A DNA stretch of 60,000 nucleotides from Branchiostoma floridae (GCF_000003815.2 NC_049997.1:4679893-4739892), one strand, 5' to 3'. Shown: positions 1 through 33,184, counted from the stretch's first letter. Notes: a model not told the origin generated them from the letters alone. Translations and numbers: made by a program.

Positions 1-2345
1 TAGAACGGGTCGACAATGACTTTAGCTTGTGCTTAATTGTGTTTGGGAGTGGCGTAAGTTACACCAACTTTATAGACCTTGGCATTGAGCTATTTGCATA
101 TGAGTGGCTCACGGCTCAAGCGTTTTCGGACATGTAGAGTTCATATATACATGACAATGGCAAAACAACATTGAGTACGAAACCAGAAAAAGGATACTCA
201 CAAAATTGGCGATAAAAAACAAGAAAATGTTTTTGGCTGACTAAACATAGAGGTCCAATGAACCTTCAAAATAACCTATATTAATTGCTTGTAGCCTTAA
301 AAAGTAAGAGACTACATTCAAAGAAATGATAAAAGAATCTCCGATAAAACACAAAAAAATGCTAACACGTCGGTAAACAGTACAGTGAATAAACACAAAT
401 ATGGTGGTCGGCATCTGACTATCGCAGTGAAATAGAAATTTTTGAGTAAAAATTCTCTTTGCGTTAAAAATTCTCTGAAATCTAATCTTTGGTCACTCCA
501 TTCATTGAGAAACACATTTAATCGGGTATCATTCCATTATAAAGGCTGAATACAAATTTATCAAATTATTTATACATATTTCACAAAGCATCATATGTAT
601 CTATCCGACGTACTTGACAACGCAGAACAACACAACGGAGGAAAGTCATAGAGAGAATTATTGAATAATCTAAATTCACATGCACTAAAGAGTTACGAAA
701 GTAAAGGGGTATACTGGCCAGTTCGATATCAAATAATGTACACGTTACATTATGTAAATGTATAAAATATACCTGAAATATTCTTGCAATCTTTGACCGT
801 ATCAGAATCCACAGCACCTCTTCTGTGGTAAACTGTTTGGTACTTTTTTCTGTCCGAAGTATTTAAAGAAATGGAAAGACCCCACCCAACCAACAAACAT
901 TCCACAGCGATTGTCCGATAACGACGTCATCAAAACCAGGGCATACGTCATTCATGACGTAATGAGGAAAAATGCTTCAATGCTTTCCTGTGGCTACTAA
1001 TTGTGTGTAGGAGTTATATAGATCCCTTCTTTATAGGACGTGCGTTAAGGAAAATGTGCGAAAGAAATATAAAAATTTTGCTCTTTCTAGCAAATTGAGC
1101 AAATGACAAACTTTGCGAACACTTTTTCACAATATTAAAGATGGGATCTTTCGTCTTCCACTGTTTCCAAAAAAAGAAGTCGAACCCAATAACCCAGAAT
1201 CCAGAGTTAGCTTTTAGATTACAGTAGACATTTGCTTTAATTTTTGACACTGTTTGAATCTCTCATGTTACCTGCAATTAGCCCACGGGCAAGAATTTGC
1301 AATAAACTTAATATTTTCAAAACGGATTTACGCTATTACAAATACCCTACCATCTGATCAAAACAAATATCCGTCTACGTACCTAACCATTTATGACTAG
1401 ACAACTGAAAGGGTTAGCTATAGTTTCATCATAGAATTTGATGTTTGGGAAATTAGCTGGACAAAAAGAGTTTCTGACGCATGGAACTCTTTGTGCGTAA
1501 AGGACCGCACGTAAATGCAATGGAGTTCGTTTAGCTGCCATCGTTATGGTTACAACAAAACGTCGTCATAAGCAAGCGACTTCATTTTACCGCCATTGTT
1601 TGCCAAGACGTGTATTTACAATTACTCTGCGTATAGCAGCCCCTACCTTCATACAGTACACAAATTAGGACATTTTATTGCCCCCAATAAAGAATTAGCA
1701 AATGGAAGTATCTCATTCGGTAGGAAACCACTCCTCTTCTAATATTTGATCTACAAATTTAGACCACAAACGTTGTACTCACCAATTTTTCGACGCACAT
1801 AATCTTGTAGAGAAGACGTTTTAGAACGCTAGTGTTTAGACAAGACATCGCCTTAGCTATCCGAAAGACTAACCCTTTTGATCTCTTTCGTGATGGTCTT
1901 TGTCCATCGTTTAAGCTTACGTCTTAAAATATAGATTTCGACGAGATTTGAAAAACAATTCCTAAAAGAGTTTGACCTAAGTCAAACGACCAGTCGATAA
2001 TATCGAATTTCGGGGGGTATTACGGACTCCTTGCTGTGATAATTTCTCTTTTCTCGCGAAGTTCCCGTGATTTCTTGAACTCTTTGATCGATACAGATCA
2101 AATACGAATCCTAAGATTTGCTTTTAATGCAAATGGTCGCGAACTTTCGATGCTAGACCTGATATCTATAGAAGTACATGCAGCACTGAGCTTTCCGATG
2201 TCTTTATTTTTTCTTATCGTCCTTCGTACAATTTTTCCTAAATGTAAGTTTTTCACTTTTACGAGTAAAAATTGGCGCATATATGTTGGATCTAGAAATG
2301 TTGATTAGCTCTGCAACGTTATGTATTTTCCACACAAAAATTGTG
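1..2345. other. No gene recognised
   Basis: AT-rich sequence. The longest frames are under 95 codons, without motifs or splice support. Only the CRE-like cluster at 921–964 stands out. Confidence 0.6.
921..964. promoter_or_regulatory. Cluster of three CRE/ATF-like half sites
   Basis: GACGTCATC, ACGTCATTC and TGACGTAAT lie within 45 bp. They match CREB/ATF half sites, but no gene starts nearby on the visible sequence. Confidence 0.3.
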
Positions 2346-2346
2346 G

Positions 2347-2735
2347 GGTCGTGTGACGCGATTGGCAGAGTGTTCGATTCATAACCCAGAGGTTCTGGGT
2401 TCGAATGCGTTAATGTGCCACAGATCTTTTGTAAGGCACTTGGGAAAGGTATTTTACACGCTGCGGTGAAAATGAATGCCTAGTTTTGGTTAGGGCTGTC
2501 CCTTGGATAGGTCCTTAAATGGAGGACCCGTGTTTGGGGAGAGACACACCTCAAGCACATTAAAGAACCCACTACACTTATCGGAAAGAGCAGGAGTCCT
2601 TCCCAGTGTGAGTGGATCAAATAAATCTGTCAGGATATGCAGCTTGTACTGTTCAGTACGAACCTGATGTGTTACGCCATAGGGTGGTTTACCGGGCATG
2701 CAAAACAAATAAACAAACAAACGACGACAACACAA
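2347..2735 (+). mobile_element. tRNA-derived SINE
   Basis: The head resembles a tRNA with an A-box-like segment (GCGATTGGCAGAGTG) and a B box (GGGTTCGAATGC). A long tRNA-unrelated body follows, with a 3' AAACAAATAAACAAAC tail. It shares the phrases TTGGGAAAGG and CGTTAAAGAACC-type body with the elements at 33840 and 55868. Confidence 0.7.
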
Positions 2736-2745
2736 AATGATTCCC

Positions 2746-5700
2746 GAAATTATCACAACAGAAACGAGTAAGGAATGAAACTTTCATGAAGTACTCAGGT
2801 AGGAAAAATAAGATTAGTTCTCTGCTGAGAATTCTTATCTATAACACATTTCTCTCTAAATAAAAATACCGCACGAGACTGGTATTAGATACATGATATA
2901 GTACGAAGTATGTCAACAAAATCTACATAAATATCTCTTATCTTAATCCGTATGGTTTTTTTTTTACAACGGATAAGGTGGCTAATGGTAGAATATCCAT
3001 TATTTATGTAGGTTTTGGTAGGTTTCACCAGAGTTTACTTTACATGTTACTGTTACAGTAACTGTTGAAAAAAAACAACCACAATACTTAACAGGCCCTC
3101 TTGTGGAATCGCTAGCATGAAAGAAGACAAGGCGTTTGTAATTTCTTCAAAGACAATTCGAAATTACGTTGCGACAATCGTATAGTAAAACGTGGACGCA
3201 GTTTTGTCATGTGTACGAGCACAGCTTTGTTTGTTTCAAATCTGTGATTTGTTCAAAAATCATTTTGATTCCGGCCGCAAATTTTATCATACAACAATTG
3301 TAGCAGGCACAATGTAAGGCTTTTCAATGTAATGTTGGTGTACTACATTGAGGTGCAATGGCCACCCACTAAAAACGTCGCCTTTGATAAACAAAGAGCA
3401 CACTACAGCACAAATTGTGTTTAAACAAACCCTGCTAATTTCAATTTGATGACTTCTACACAAAAAAAGTGTTGTCAAGAAAAGACGCAAGATGTACTTA
3501 CCCCACCCTTGTTCAAGAGGGGACCGCAAGTTCCGTTGTTTAAGGGAAAGACGTCTGAAAATCTTCGCCCCAACAGTTTTCTTCCCGACATCTTGGTGGT
3601 GATTCTCAAACAACTTCTAACAAACATGGAGCTTGCCTGAAACAGAAAAAAAAATCATCTGATAACAGTACGTCAGAAGTGCACCTATCAATACGTTGCA
3701 GAAAGGGGCAACCTTTTTTTCAGGGGCAAAGAAACAGACAGACACTTCGTTTCTTGACAACAAAAGTTTCGTTGACTCACGTTAGCGCTTTCTACAAAGA
3801 TACTAAAGATACATTTACGAAGAGTGGATGGAAAAAGGGGCATTAAAATTCACCTATTGGATATGAATGGCAAATAGGGATTTTTAAGTCATAAAGATGT
3901 ATTTGAAAGACTGTGTGGGCAGGTTTTTGTTTGTATCCCGCTAGTAAAGTGTAGTGATTGATGTACAGAGCCCTCTATTGTCGCACACCACTCAAGTGGC
4001 AAATCAAGCGCCATTTAACATACTAACAATGAGAACACGCGCGAATTTCCCGGGTTACGGGCTTGACATGCATCAGACGACAATAAAGACCACAAAACCC
4101 CATCTGGATTTGGTAAAGAACGCACGTGTTGGAGCCTGTTGGAGTTTTCCGGCACCTATTGCACCCATCTGCGTATTTACGTCATAGGCCGCAATTAGGG
4201 CGCTATTGATCGCTCCATTTTGCGGTAAACAGATGGTCCATACTGAACGTAGCACGACGTTCGGAATACATACTTGTTGTAAACGTGCCGGCAAATGTAA
4301 CTTTTATCATCATCAAATGCTAGTGCTACAAGAAAAATTAGCTGAAGAACTTCTGTGATAGTAATGACAGAAAAAGCAGATATTTGACCTGTTGTAGTAT
4401 TTGTACAGTGAATTCATGACGTACAACAAAATTATTTTATGGACCAGAGCGCCTAAGAATCAATCTATATTCATATATCAGTGACTGAGTGTCTAAACGC
4501 AAGTGTAACTGTTATATGAATAATTTTCTACATCAATAGAAAGTTATGAGTTTCAGAACTCCCTAGCCATATTACACTGAACAGCTAGCGCTTCAAATGA
4601 ATATCTTTTTAATTCATAAGATATATATAAATGCATATGAATGATGTCATATCTACTTTGTCGGGACTTCTTGGTTAACGATCAAACATTGCTGTGCGTA
4701 CTGAATTCATATTAGATACAAAAATTGCTTCAATATTAAAATGTAGCAGAACACAGTGTCTGTCCTATAGGGATTTCTAGAGACTATAGATAAAGACCAC
4801 AAGGGTCTACCTTATGACGCAATAGATATTGTAGCAGGGTGCATATACTGTGCCACTAGAGAAATACGAGAAACGGATACGTTGGAGGTAAAGGCACAAA
4901 ATCTAAATCTAAATCATTCAACAAATCTGCTTATTGACACCGTCAATAGCGCTGTGTGGAGGCGAAATACACTACAGTTGGTAAAATGGCGTATTCATAC
5001 TGGGAAAATTACAATACAAATCATTCAAAGAGTCTTCAAGTCGATATACTCTTATACCACACATACAGAACAGTTTGCACCTGGTTGTCGCTCACATAAG
5101 AATTAAGATTCAGAATTTCACAGCGAATAATTTTCGCCGTACTACTTTGCGTATTAAACGTTAACGCGTCACAGGCCAAGGGTCGCGGATGGTTATTGTG
5201 TCCTGTTGCTAACAGCAAAATGTTACAGCTTAACCGAAAAATATAGCTGTTATACATGGGCAACTATTGGTCAATAGGTTTCTTAGGCTAAGTCATAGGC
5301 TTCTAGGTAGTTCTATTTTATGAAAACATTGGTTCCTAGAACACCCATGATGTTTAATTGTGATCATTTCCTTTTCATGCAAAGCCAGGGTACAAAGATC
5401 GTAGGTTGCAGACGCAATTTGAATTTCTGTTCACGCCACCTAGCGATATGTGTCCATTGTGCAAGACATCAGTCATACATTGTACTGTTCCCTATACCAC
5501 GACATACGTTCAGAAATACCACGACATACGTTCAGAAATGCATTCAACATTGCAGAAATTAGCAAAAACGTTATGCTATGTGATCTACGTCTAATCCTCA
5601 TATGCATATCATACATATATCTTTTAGCCAAAACTGAGCAATAGTCAAATATATACAATATGTACAAGACTAGACCTCGTACAATTTTCAATTTGCATCC

Positions 5701-6860
5701 TTGATATATATTTAGTGTAGTCCCACAAAAATACGTTTTATTAACGATCTTTTTTTCCACTCGGTAGAAAGAAAAACACCAACAATACAAGGAAACGGAA
5801 TGAGCCGACGTTGCTATTGTAACCATAACGGAAGTGACAGTTTCGTGGCTGAGCGAAAATCTACATCAAATATTTGTCTCCGACGTCGTTACACTTAAAG
5901 TGTGCCCTGACCACATATGGTCTAGAGGAAGTTGTCTTTTCGACGGGCCAGGTGTTAACAAAACGTCTCGAAAGTCAAGCTACAGGTAAGTAAACATAAC
6001 ATCCAGTCCTGAAACATATCTTTAGGACAGTCTTGCATGCTAAGTGATTATGTCGTATTTGCATGGACTATTCTATCTGTTTCGTGTGTTTGTTTCAAAA
6101 GTTGAGCTTAACGAAGGAAATTGTGGATTGCCTTCTGTAATACTTTTTAAGGTCTAGGTTTTAACCTCAGTTGGTACTTTTTACAGGACTAGTACTAGGT
6201 TGTCTTGGTGTAATTTTCTCAAAATTTGTGCTGACGATGCGATATCAAATTGTTTGATTCTAGATCTAACGCACAACTTTGCGAATTTCGACCGAAGCCC
6301 GATATACGCAACAAACAAGATCGTTATCTAAACTAAAAAGTGGCGCCAAAATTGACAGGCGCAGACGACAGGTACGACCACCATGTTGACATTTGTCACA
6401 CCGCAAAAGAATGGGTCGTTGCGGGTGGATGCGTTCGGATACAAAATGACCTTTTAATGTGCTTAATATATATTTGATTAAGCTTGATTGACCTTTTGGT
6501 CACTGACTGACCGTTGGATCATATCAAAAAGGTTACAAAAAAGTGACCACAAGGTAAAAGGTGGATCGTCAAGACTTAGCAGCTCTCATGACGTCACTAA
6601 TCCTTGTGCACACATTTTGGCTTAGCATCAGATCTTTGCTCACTTAAACTATCAGAACCGGTGCTAATGGCTATCAGAGAGATTTGCTTTATCATTTACT
6701 GATAAGTTCTTTTTCTGTACTACATTCATTGCTTTGCTATGGAAATAATACGGTGCGTGTTTATAGCAAAGCATAGAAACCCTATTGGTCAAGAGAGAAA
6801 GCTTGGAGTCGAAGCTTGGAAATGTAATGTTATCTCCACAGCTATAAATAGCCACCTTTA
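2746..6860. other. No gene recognised
   Basis: AT-rich, with several frames up to 117 codons that carry no recognisable domain. Contains the short tandem duplication at 5494. Confidence 0.6.
5494..5541 (+). repeat. Short tandem duplication
   Basis: TACCACGACATACGTTCAGA plus AA occurs twice in a row, with no other sign of function. Confidence 0.8.
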
Positions 6861-7105
6861 TACCCCCTTTCCACTAGGACGGCGCTCTCGCCGCGCTCTC
6901 TCTGCGACCTACAATTTGACACATCGTTCAACGAATTGTATCGAAAATAAACGAATCTTGTTACACTTTGTGTGTTTTGTTGTCTTCTCAATCACACTTT
7001 TACGTTTTGTATGATATACCCAGTGTGAAAGCGAAGGTTTCACATATGTTATTTAGGTCGCAGTGAGAGCGCAGCACGATCGCCGTCCTAGTGGAAAGGG
7101 GGCCT
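6861..7105 (+). mobile_element. MITE family A, copy 1 (complete)
   Basis: Terminal inverted repeats of ~45 bp: CCCCCTTTCCACTAGGACGG at the left and its complement (CCGTCCTAGTGGAAAGGGGG) at the right, each continuing to GCGACCT. The AT-rich core contains no coding capacity. Confidence 0.85.
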
Positions 7106-8215
7106 TAGTAAATCAACGTGAGCGATGCCATATCGTTCACCAGCGACATCTTGCACATGCGGATAACGACTGAACTGCAACGCTATTACATCGTATGTAC
7201 GTACAATCACCAGCGTATTGCTATTCTCATGGAGCTTTCGGGATAGGCAAACAGAAATAAGTAAACCCATTTTAGAAACAGAATGTGGTATACGCCCTCT
7301 CTCTTTACCTTCGCTCATATAGATTCTTTATGATTTTTTACATTCTTTTTTGCCCAAACATTACACATGGGTGACAGAATATTGACGCAAAATGTGAAAT
7401 AACATTGACTATCTAACTAGACACTGGCCCATGTTTAGAATATGTGCTCGCGATCCGTAAGCGCTTTTCTTCAAACGAGGTACCTCCTTACTGTACGTAC
7501 ACAAAACAACATTTCGTGCGCAATCAACGTGGTATTCCAACACTGTTGTGACAACGTAAAACCTTCTATCACCAAAGATTTCAATAAGATAGCGGCTTTT
7601 GTTACAAATCGCTGACCTGAAAGGACTACAAACAGCGTCATTCTTGAAAACTCAGTGAGCGACACTGCACACAAAAGCAAAGGATACCACTGAGCAACGC
7701 GTAACGCCATTGGATGAATTATTCCCACCGCCGCAAAATGTAACAAATTTATGGCGCTGTTTGTTTTTATTTCGTCTTCTTGACTTTTGAGAAAGGCACA
7801 AACGAGCTGAAGGGATGCTAGCACATACTGTCATTGACTAAACGCTTCCAAAGTTTCCAAACCAAACAAATTAACTTTTGAAAGCAAGTTTCTTTGTCAT
7901 GTTGCTTTATGCAAGACATAAGGACTGGTCGCAAATATACATTAGTAAGTCCACACTACGTGTTCAATATACCATAAGCCGCAGAAATACCCTTTTACGC
8001 CACTACGAGATTGAAGATTTCCACACTGTTGAGTTTCCACAAAGTGGGTTGTGGTTTAAGGAAGCTTTTATCCAACCGGATATTGTTAGTTTTACAAAGA
8101 CCTGCTTTTGACGTGTTAAAGTGGTTGGACAGGTACCTGCATGGCTTTAGGTCAGGATATATAGTGGCGTGACCGAAAAAAGGGCGACACCCAGTATTCT
8201 ATTCTGGCGTTTCTG
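7106..8215. other. No gene recognised
   Basis: Nothing beyond short unsupported frames between MITE A copy 1 and the pyrimidine tract. Confidence 0.6.
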
Positions 8216-8575
8216 TTGTGTAGCCTTTTTCGTGAGCCCCTTTCTCTTCTTTCTTTCTATCTTTCTTACATAATTACTTTCTTTTATTCTTTCTTTCTTT
8301 CTTTCTTGTTTGGTTGGTTGCTTGCTTTCTTTTACTTTTTTCTTTCTTTCGTTCTTTCCTTTCGGCTTTCTTCATTTATTTCTCTTTCTGTTTTTCTTTC
8401 TGTTTTTTTTTCTTTCTTTCCTTCTATCTATCTTACATTCTTCCTTCCGTCCTTCTTCTCCCCTACTTTCTTTCTTTCCTTTCCGTTCAGTCTTTCCTTT
8501 TTATCTAGTAGTATCTGTGTCTTCCGTTTCTTTCTTTCAACTTTCAGACGTTGTCTTCGTTCAGTTCCCCCCTTC
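8216..8575 (+). repeat. Pyrimidine-rich (CTTT)n-derived tract
   Basis: About 350 bp almost purely C and T on the plus strand, built from CTTT units with interruptions. The open frames across it are low-complexity artefacts. Confidence 0.9.
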
Positions 8576-8888
8576 TAAATAGATCATATTTTTGTATTTT
8601 TGCTTTAATTTCCTTCATCTCTTCTTCTTTCTCTCATCTATTCCCTCGTTTACATGTATCCAGTTTATATCTGCAGAACAAATCTGTACCTCTGAGGGAC
8701 CTGTATGTACTACGTGACTTCTCGCTTGGCTGCCGTTCACAAATAAACCAAAGATCATCACTGTCTCTTTCCCTTTGTTCGCTCTTGATGTGTTGACAAC
8801 ACAAAGCGTCTTCTTTTGTGTCGCCTTCCTTGATAACCGGGCTGTGACGTGTCTGTCACTGTCTACCTGGGATCTTATAGCCTGGTAT

Positions 8889-9138
8889 GGCCCTCTTTCC
8901 ACTAGACGGCGATCGCACTACGCTCTCACTGCGACCTAAATAGGATATGTGTAACCTTCGCTTTCACACTAGATATATCATACAAAACGTAAAAGTGTGA
9001 CTGAGAGACAACAAAACACTCAAAGTGGAAAAAGACTCGTACGATCGTCTCTTTTCTATACAATTCGTTGAGCCATATGTCAACTTTTAGGTCGCAGAGA
9101 GAGCGCGGCGAGAGCGCCGTCCTTGTGGATAGGGGGTA
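8889..9138 (-). mobile_element. MITE family A, copy 2 (complete, inverted)
   Basis: Same inverted repeats (CTTTCCACTAGACGGCGATC ... CGCCGTCCTTGTGGATAGGGG). The core is the reverse complement of copy 1 (AATTCGTTGAGC, AAAGTGTGACTGAGAGACAAC). Confidence 0.85.
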
Positions 9139-10930
9139 TAAGGCCTCACTGACTGAATCTTATGGATGACCTCGAGAGCCCCTCAAAAGCTAATACGGGA
9201 GGGCGAAAAAAAATCAGCAAAAACTGCTGCTAAACCACAGGACTACAAAGCTGGTATAAGGAATTAAACAATGTTCACAGCACTGTATCTAAAGAAAAAA
9301 AGTCTTTATTTTCAGGAGGCAGATGTAGCTATAGGTTGCCTGTTTTATTTTAGCAGACTTATCTGAAGTAATCAATGTTTAATATATTGACAAGAATGAG
9401 CAAAGAAGTGCACTTTTAGAACGTACATGTCTCCAAGGACAGTGGATTATTGTGACAGTTTGACAAAATTAGCACATTTTCTGGTAGTACATAACGCATC
9501 TTACACAAGGCGGCAGATGCTAATATTTGTGGTTATGTGAGTCGGCAAGTTTAAGAGTGGAGCCTCGTCGAGTTTTAGGTCAAAAATAATGCGTGCACGG
9601 ATTCGGATGTCATCCATGAAATCAAGTCAATGTGGCCTAACGTGAGGAGCTCCTCGGCAATGGAAGTGTTGAAACCCGCCCAAGTCAACTAACGCACACC
9701 GGTGAATTTTCGATGGGTGGGATCCAGTTTTCAAACTCACAGTATTGTTTAGTTAGTAAGATTTATTCTGAATCCTTTCTTTTTTTGGAGTTTATGGTTG
9801 ACTATACAAAAGTCACTGTACTTTTTGTCGTGTCAATAATGCTTGTCTCTATAAAGCTTGAACGCGGAGCTAGTTAGAACAAGATCCCATAGCCTAACCT
9901 TTATTTGGAGGGTGATTTGCCGCTATCAACAAAATACTTATGGTAAACTGTGGAATTTTTTATTGACCCCCCAAAACCAAATGGATGCCAGTGAAAGACC
10001 AATATTTTGGACATACGTGTGCGTGAATGAAATACCCCTATACCGAGTCTCGCTAGCAAGCTAAGGAATCTAGGAATGGAGTTTTGTCGAAAATCGTTCT
10101 ACAGGACGCTTGCTCAGTGACCCACAAAGTCTCTTTGAATTTTCTTTTTCTGCGAGCTCTTGGACCCGTACTGAATGCTTCAGGTCTTCTTGGTTTTGGG
10201 GGTTCCTTTCATTTGATTTAGGATATGCAATGAAAAATAAAAGAATGTTGTCTGTCTATCTTACACTGAACTACAGAAATAAAAGAACTATTTCCGTATA
10301 TTCTTTTAGTCATTTTAACAAGGTAACCTAGGAAAGGGTACATGCGCAGGGACGGTTGCGTCGTAACAATTTTAATCATCACTAGAAAATCAGAATTCAA
10401 GTACTTTTTCAAAGTTTTCAGGGGGGCAACAATAATCTTAGAGATGCAAAATTTTTGGCCCCGAAATTGAAAATATTCTCAAGAACAAACCGGCATATGA
10501 ATGACCTACATATGAATACAACTAACTTTTATTATATCGCCATCATTATGTCGTATTTTTGGTGTTTGTGATCTTTGTAAAAACAAGCCGTACAAGGCCA
10601 GCTCTGTGAGTGAAAAACACCATCTCAAAGTAGACCCTCCTGTTTGTCAACAACATATACTGGCAAACTCACAGTGGATTCCACGTACAGGGCGGCGTAA
10701 CTAGCTAGGTATACTATAGACTGGCTTAGTACAAAAGAGAAAAAATCAATATAATATATCTCTTTATAACGTAATAGGATATAATTATGATCTCAGTCTA
10801 CATCACCGGGTATCAACAAGCTGAGGTTACATTCACATCAAACGTATACAAGAAATCCTACATAGTGGGGCTTTAATACCCTGGGGGCCATCCGGGGTCG
10901 GGCAGCTTGGACAGTTTATCGGTAGCCCAA
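9139..10930. other. No gene recognised
   Basis: AT-rich spacer after MITE A copy 2. I see no element ends, repeats or exons. Confidence 0.6.
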
Positions 10931-11040
10931 GACAGTCATGCCCGCCGAGCTCCTATTAGCGCCCCGGGGAGTTTCAAGCCCGATTAGGTCGGGCTTAAAC
11001 TCCACCGGAGCGCTAATGTGAGGTTGGCGGGCTGGCTGCC
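10931..11040. repeat. GC-rich imperfect hairpin
   Basis: GCCCGCCGAGCTCCTATTAGCG ... GTTTCAAGCCCGA pairs with TCGGGCTTAAACTCCACC ... CGCTAATGTGAGGTTGGCGGGC. Arms ~50 nt. GC content is unlike the AT-rich surroundings. Confidence 0.65.
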
Positions 11041-13090
11041 TTGGCTCCCCGAACAAAACTCGCTAGCTATATCGCTAGCTACCCGGTCCTGTCTGGCTCC
11101 CAGGGTAGGGCTTTAAGGTCGTTGCCCTTTGCTTGAATACCTTTTTGGAACGTGAACCAATGTGCGAAGCTGTTAGTTTAACACACGTTCCTTCCCATGA
11201 CTTACATGTACTCAAGAATGCCGACTTAAGAATGTTTAAGAAATTCGTCATCTCCGAGTCGCCAAGGTCAAGTTGAGGTAAAGAGGACAACAGTCCCAAA
11301 GACTTCCCCCTTAGCTGAATCATGGACTTTCTTAGACAATCGAACATCCTTTGACGTATAGTTTTGTGCATGTTCAAAATATAATGTTAGTTGTATTGAG
11401 ATTATGTCTTTTTATCCCCGTGTGACGTAATTTCCGGACTGTTTTTGCCCATTTCCGCTCGGATTGACTGGTTTATATCTATACGCTCCGTTCACGTACG
11501 CTTTACGAATAGCCCTGCCAATCTTTAAGTGACCTTGCCCTTCTCTTTTTAATACGCATTTCTCACGAATGTTGCACAAATATGTATAAAACTTCGTACG
11601 ACGCGCTTTACCTTTCCTTGTAAAATTATGTATCGTTCGACAAAACCGAATGTCTTTTGGATGAACAGATTCACATTCGTCGTAGACAGTCGTACGTTTT
11701 AAATATAGAATTTTCACGTAATCTGTGGCAGAAAGATTCTTATTCCGTCTACTAATTAATGCCCCCCTCACATGTAGCGAAAATCGATCGGATTTAAATT
11801 ACGAAGAGGCATGACCCTGACGGGATGGGGGGACCTCTGCCATTTCTCCGTCGGCATTAGGGTCATGCCTCTTCGTAATTTAGAGCTCGCAGACTCGTCG
11901 TCCGATCAATTTTCGCTACATGTGAGGCGGGTATAAGCAAGACGGTAGAGTTTTGTACGACATATTCACAACAATCCTAAGAATGCGTGCGTTCAGTTTG
12001 CAACCGCACGCGACGATCGCACGACAAATATTCCCGGGTTCTCAGCTTTCCGTGTACTGAAGAATTCTTGCGACAACTTTTGGCTTCGTGACTTTGACCG
12101 TGTTGACATGACAAAGGGACCCAACATTTGTACTTGTCTACGGCGACATTTTCCTACCTGACACAGCCATGCCGTTTCCATGGTAACAGGTCAACACAAG
12201 TACCCTATCTTCAGTACGTACCACCCAGTTAGTGTCCCCATTTTTTTTTCTGCCTATGAGATGCCTTAGATAGTTGTCTTTGTTGTCACTTCCACAAATA
12301 AATAAAATAGCGGCTAGCTCGTCGTGGGGAAAGCACCTTAAATGTCAGTGATCAAAGTATGTGCCATCTTCAATGGGATGCGTTTTCTGTCCCTTTATTT
12401 ACTTCACATGAAATACTTCGCTAGTACAGTAGATAAGAATCAGCTGACCGCATCACAAAGCTACAACACTTTTCTGTAAATTATTCTGTGTTTTAAAAAT
12501 CGTCATGTTACACAAATTTTCTATTTTAATATAGAAATTGCTACAGTAATAAAGGAATATTGAAAGCAAATACAGTTAAAGAAAAGTTTGTCAAATAAAA
12601 GTGCAAGGAAAAATCATCTCTTAAAGTGAAGAAGAATCTAAATAACCAAAACTCGTGAAAAAAATATAAGACATGAACTTCCTATTGGTATCGAGGAATA
12701 AAACCTCCTACAACAAAACAATTAAACGCCTACAGCCTAAAATTACGAATCCTCCAAAATTTCCAACGTCCTTCCAAGAACGCTAGCTTATAAGACTTGA
12801 AACTAATCTATTTACGTCATGAACCAATGAAACACCAGGAAACTGTGTAACCTTTGAAACTGACACAAACAATAACCCGCCCCCACCGGCGGTGCCGAGA
12901 CTAGTATGGCGTGCAAACGCCTTTTAGAAGTCTACGACTCGGTGTTGGTACAGCGTTCAAGCGAGACATACTGGGGGCTTGGTGACGTTTTGTTGTAGAG
13001 TTGGGGTATTCATTCTGGAGTGACTCAAGCTGAGACTAACCCGCACCTGTAAACTGATCCCCACTTTCCTCAACCACCCAAGCAAAACCG
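11041..13090. other. No gene recognised; upstream flank of gene A
   Basis: Apart from the foldback at 11761–11932, only unsupported frames. The last few hundred bases (12880–13090) are more GC-rich and probably include gene A's proximal promoter. Confidence 0.5.
11761..11932. mobile_element. Foldback element family C, copy 1
   Basis: The two arms are complementary from CCTCACATGTAGCGAAAAT at the outside to GGCATGACCCTGA near the centre. The left arm lacks ~20 nt (CGACGAGTCTGCGAGCTC) that the right arm keeps. Loop of about 30 nt. Confidence 0.8.
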
Positions 13091-13093
13091 ACT

Positions 13094-13104
13094 CTTTAAA
13101 TATC
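13094..13104 (+). promoter_or_regulatory. Putative TATA-like box of gene A
   Basis: TTTAAATAT lies about 50 bp before the gene A ATG, in the right range for a TATA element with a short 5'UTR. Judged by motif and position only. Confidence 0.4.
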
Positions 13105-13149
13105 TCCGCAGAAACACGGTGTGCCTATAGCAGTGCGCCGCAGAGACGC

Positions 13150-32375
<19,226 letters not shown>

Positions 32376-33184
32376 TGACGTCACGTGTCAAAGGTCACCA
32401 TCCGGGAACTTTGAGTTACCAATCCGAACTTCGTGCATATTGTCTTTAGATAGATGTTATGTTTTTTTCTTTCAATTTACATATGCCTGTTTGTATGCAA
32501 ATTCTCTTAAGCAGTTTCAGAATTGCGTCAATGTACTAGACATTATGCAGATTACATCATTTAACTATAAACGTAAAGGTTTATTTTAATTTTACGGATA
32601 TAGCGAAATTTTATAAATGTTTTCCACTGTGTTAATTCCTGAGTTCATTTAATCTGGGTAGAGATGCCAGATCTTCCTAACATATCACGTTTCATACTAA
32701 ATAGCATGTTTTGCATAATCACTTTTGATTTTTGTCAGATATTCTTTTTTATCATATTTGAATTAAAACTATCTAGAGCAAATGAAGTGTTGGATGTCGA
32801 ATTTTTGTGTGTATCATAGAACAAATTATTAAAGAAATGATAGGTTGAATGGACATATGTTCAAACGAGGTGAAGAATGAATGAATGAATTGATTATTCC
32901 AAAAATACCTCTTTCCAAAAATACAGGAATCAAATACGAATTTACTGTACATGATTCTTATTGTATAGTTAGCAAGGACACAATGGCAAAAGTTTTTTTG
33001 GGGTTTTTAAATGCCCCTTTTGTATCATCAGGAACTGCATTCCCCCCCCCCCCCCATTTTCTACCTAGCAGATTTGATACTGTCAAAACAACGTTAAAAA
33101 CGACGGTCAATTTTCTTACTTGACATAATAATCACACCTATCAAAAGTAATAACACACGGGGATACTATATCAGTTCAAATACT
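32376..33184. other. Convergent 3' intergenic region of genes A and B
   Basis: Holds gene A's likely 3'UTR, then ~350 bp to gene B's candidate polyA signal. Contains a C11–C13 run near 33043. Confidence 0.55.
32762..32833 (+). other. Candidate polyadenylation signals of gene A
   Basis: ATTAAA at 32762–32767 and again at 32828–32833, about 390–460 bp after the stop. These are the best matches before gene B's 3' end. Confidence 0.4.

Noticed and set aside
8216-8582. Phe/Ser-rich frames of up to 120 codons resembling membrane proteins
   Set aside because: Translation of the CTTT-rich tract; no start context, no homology pattern.
11412-11771. 119-codon minus-strand frame
   Set aside because: Starts inside a foldback element and shows no domain, signal or splice context.
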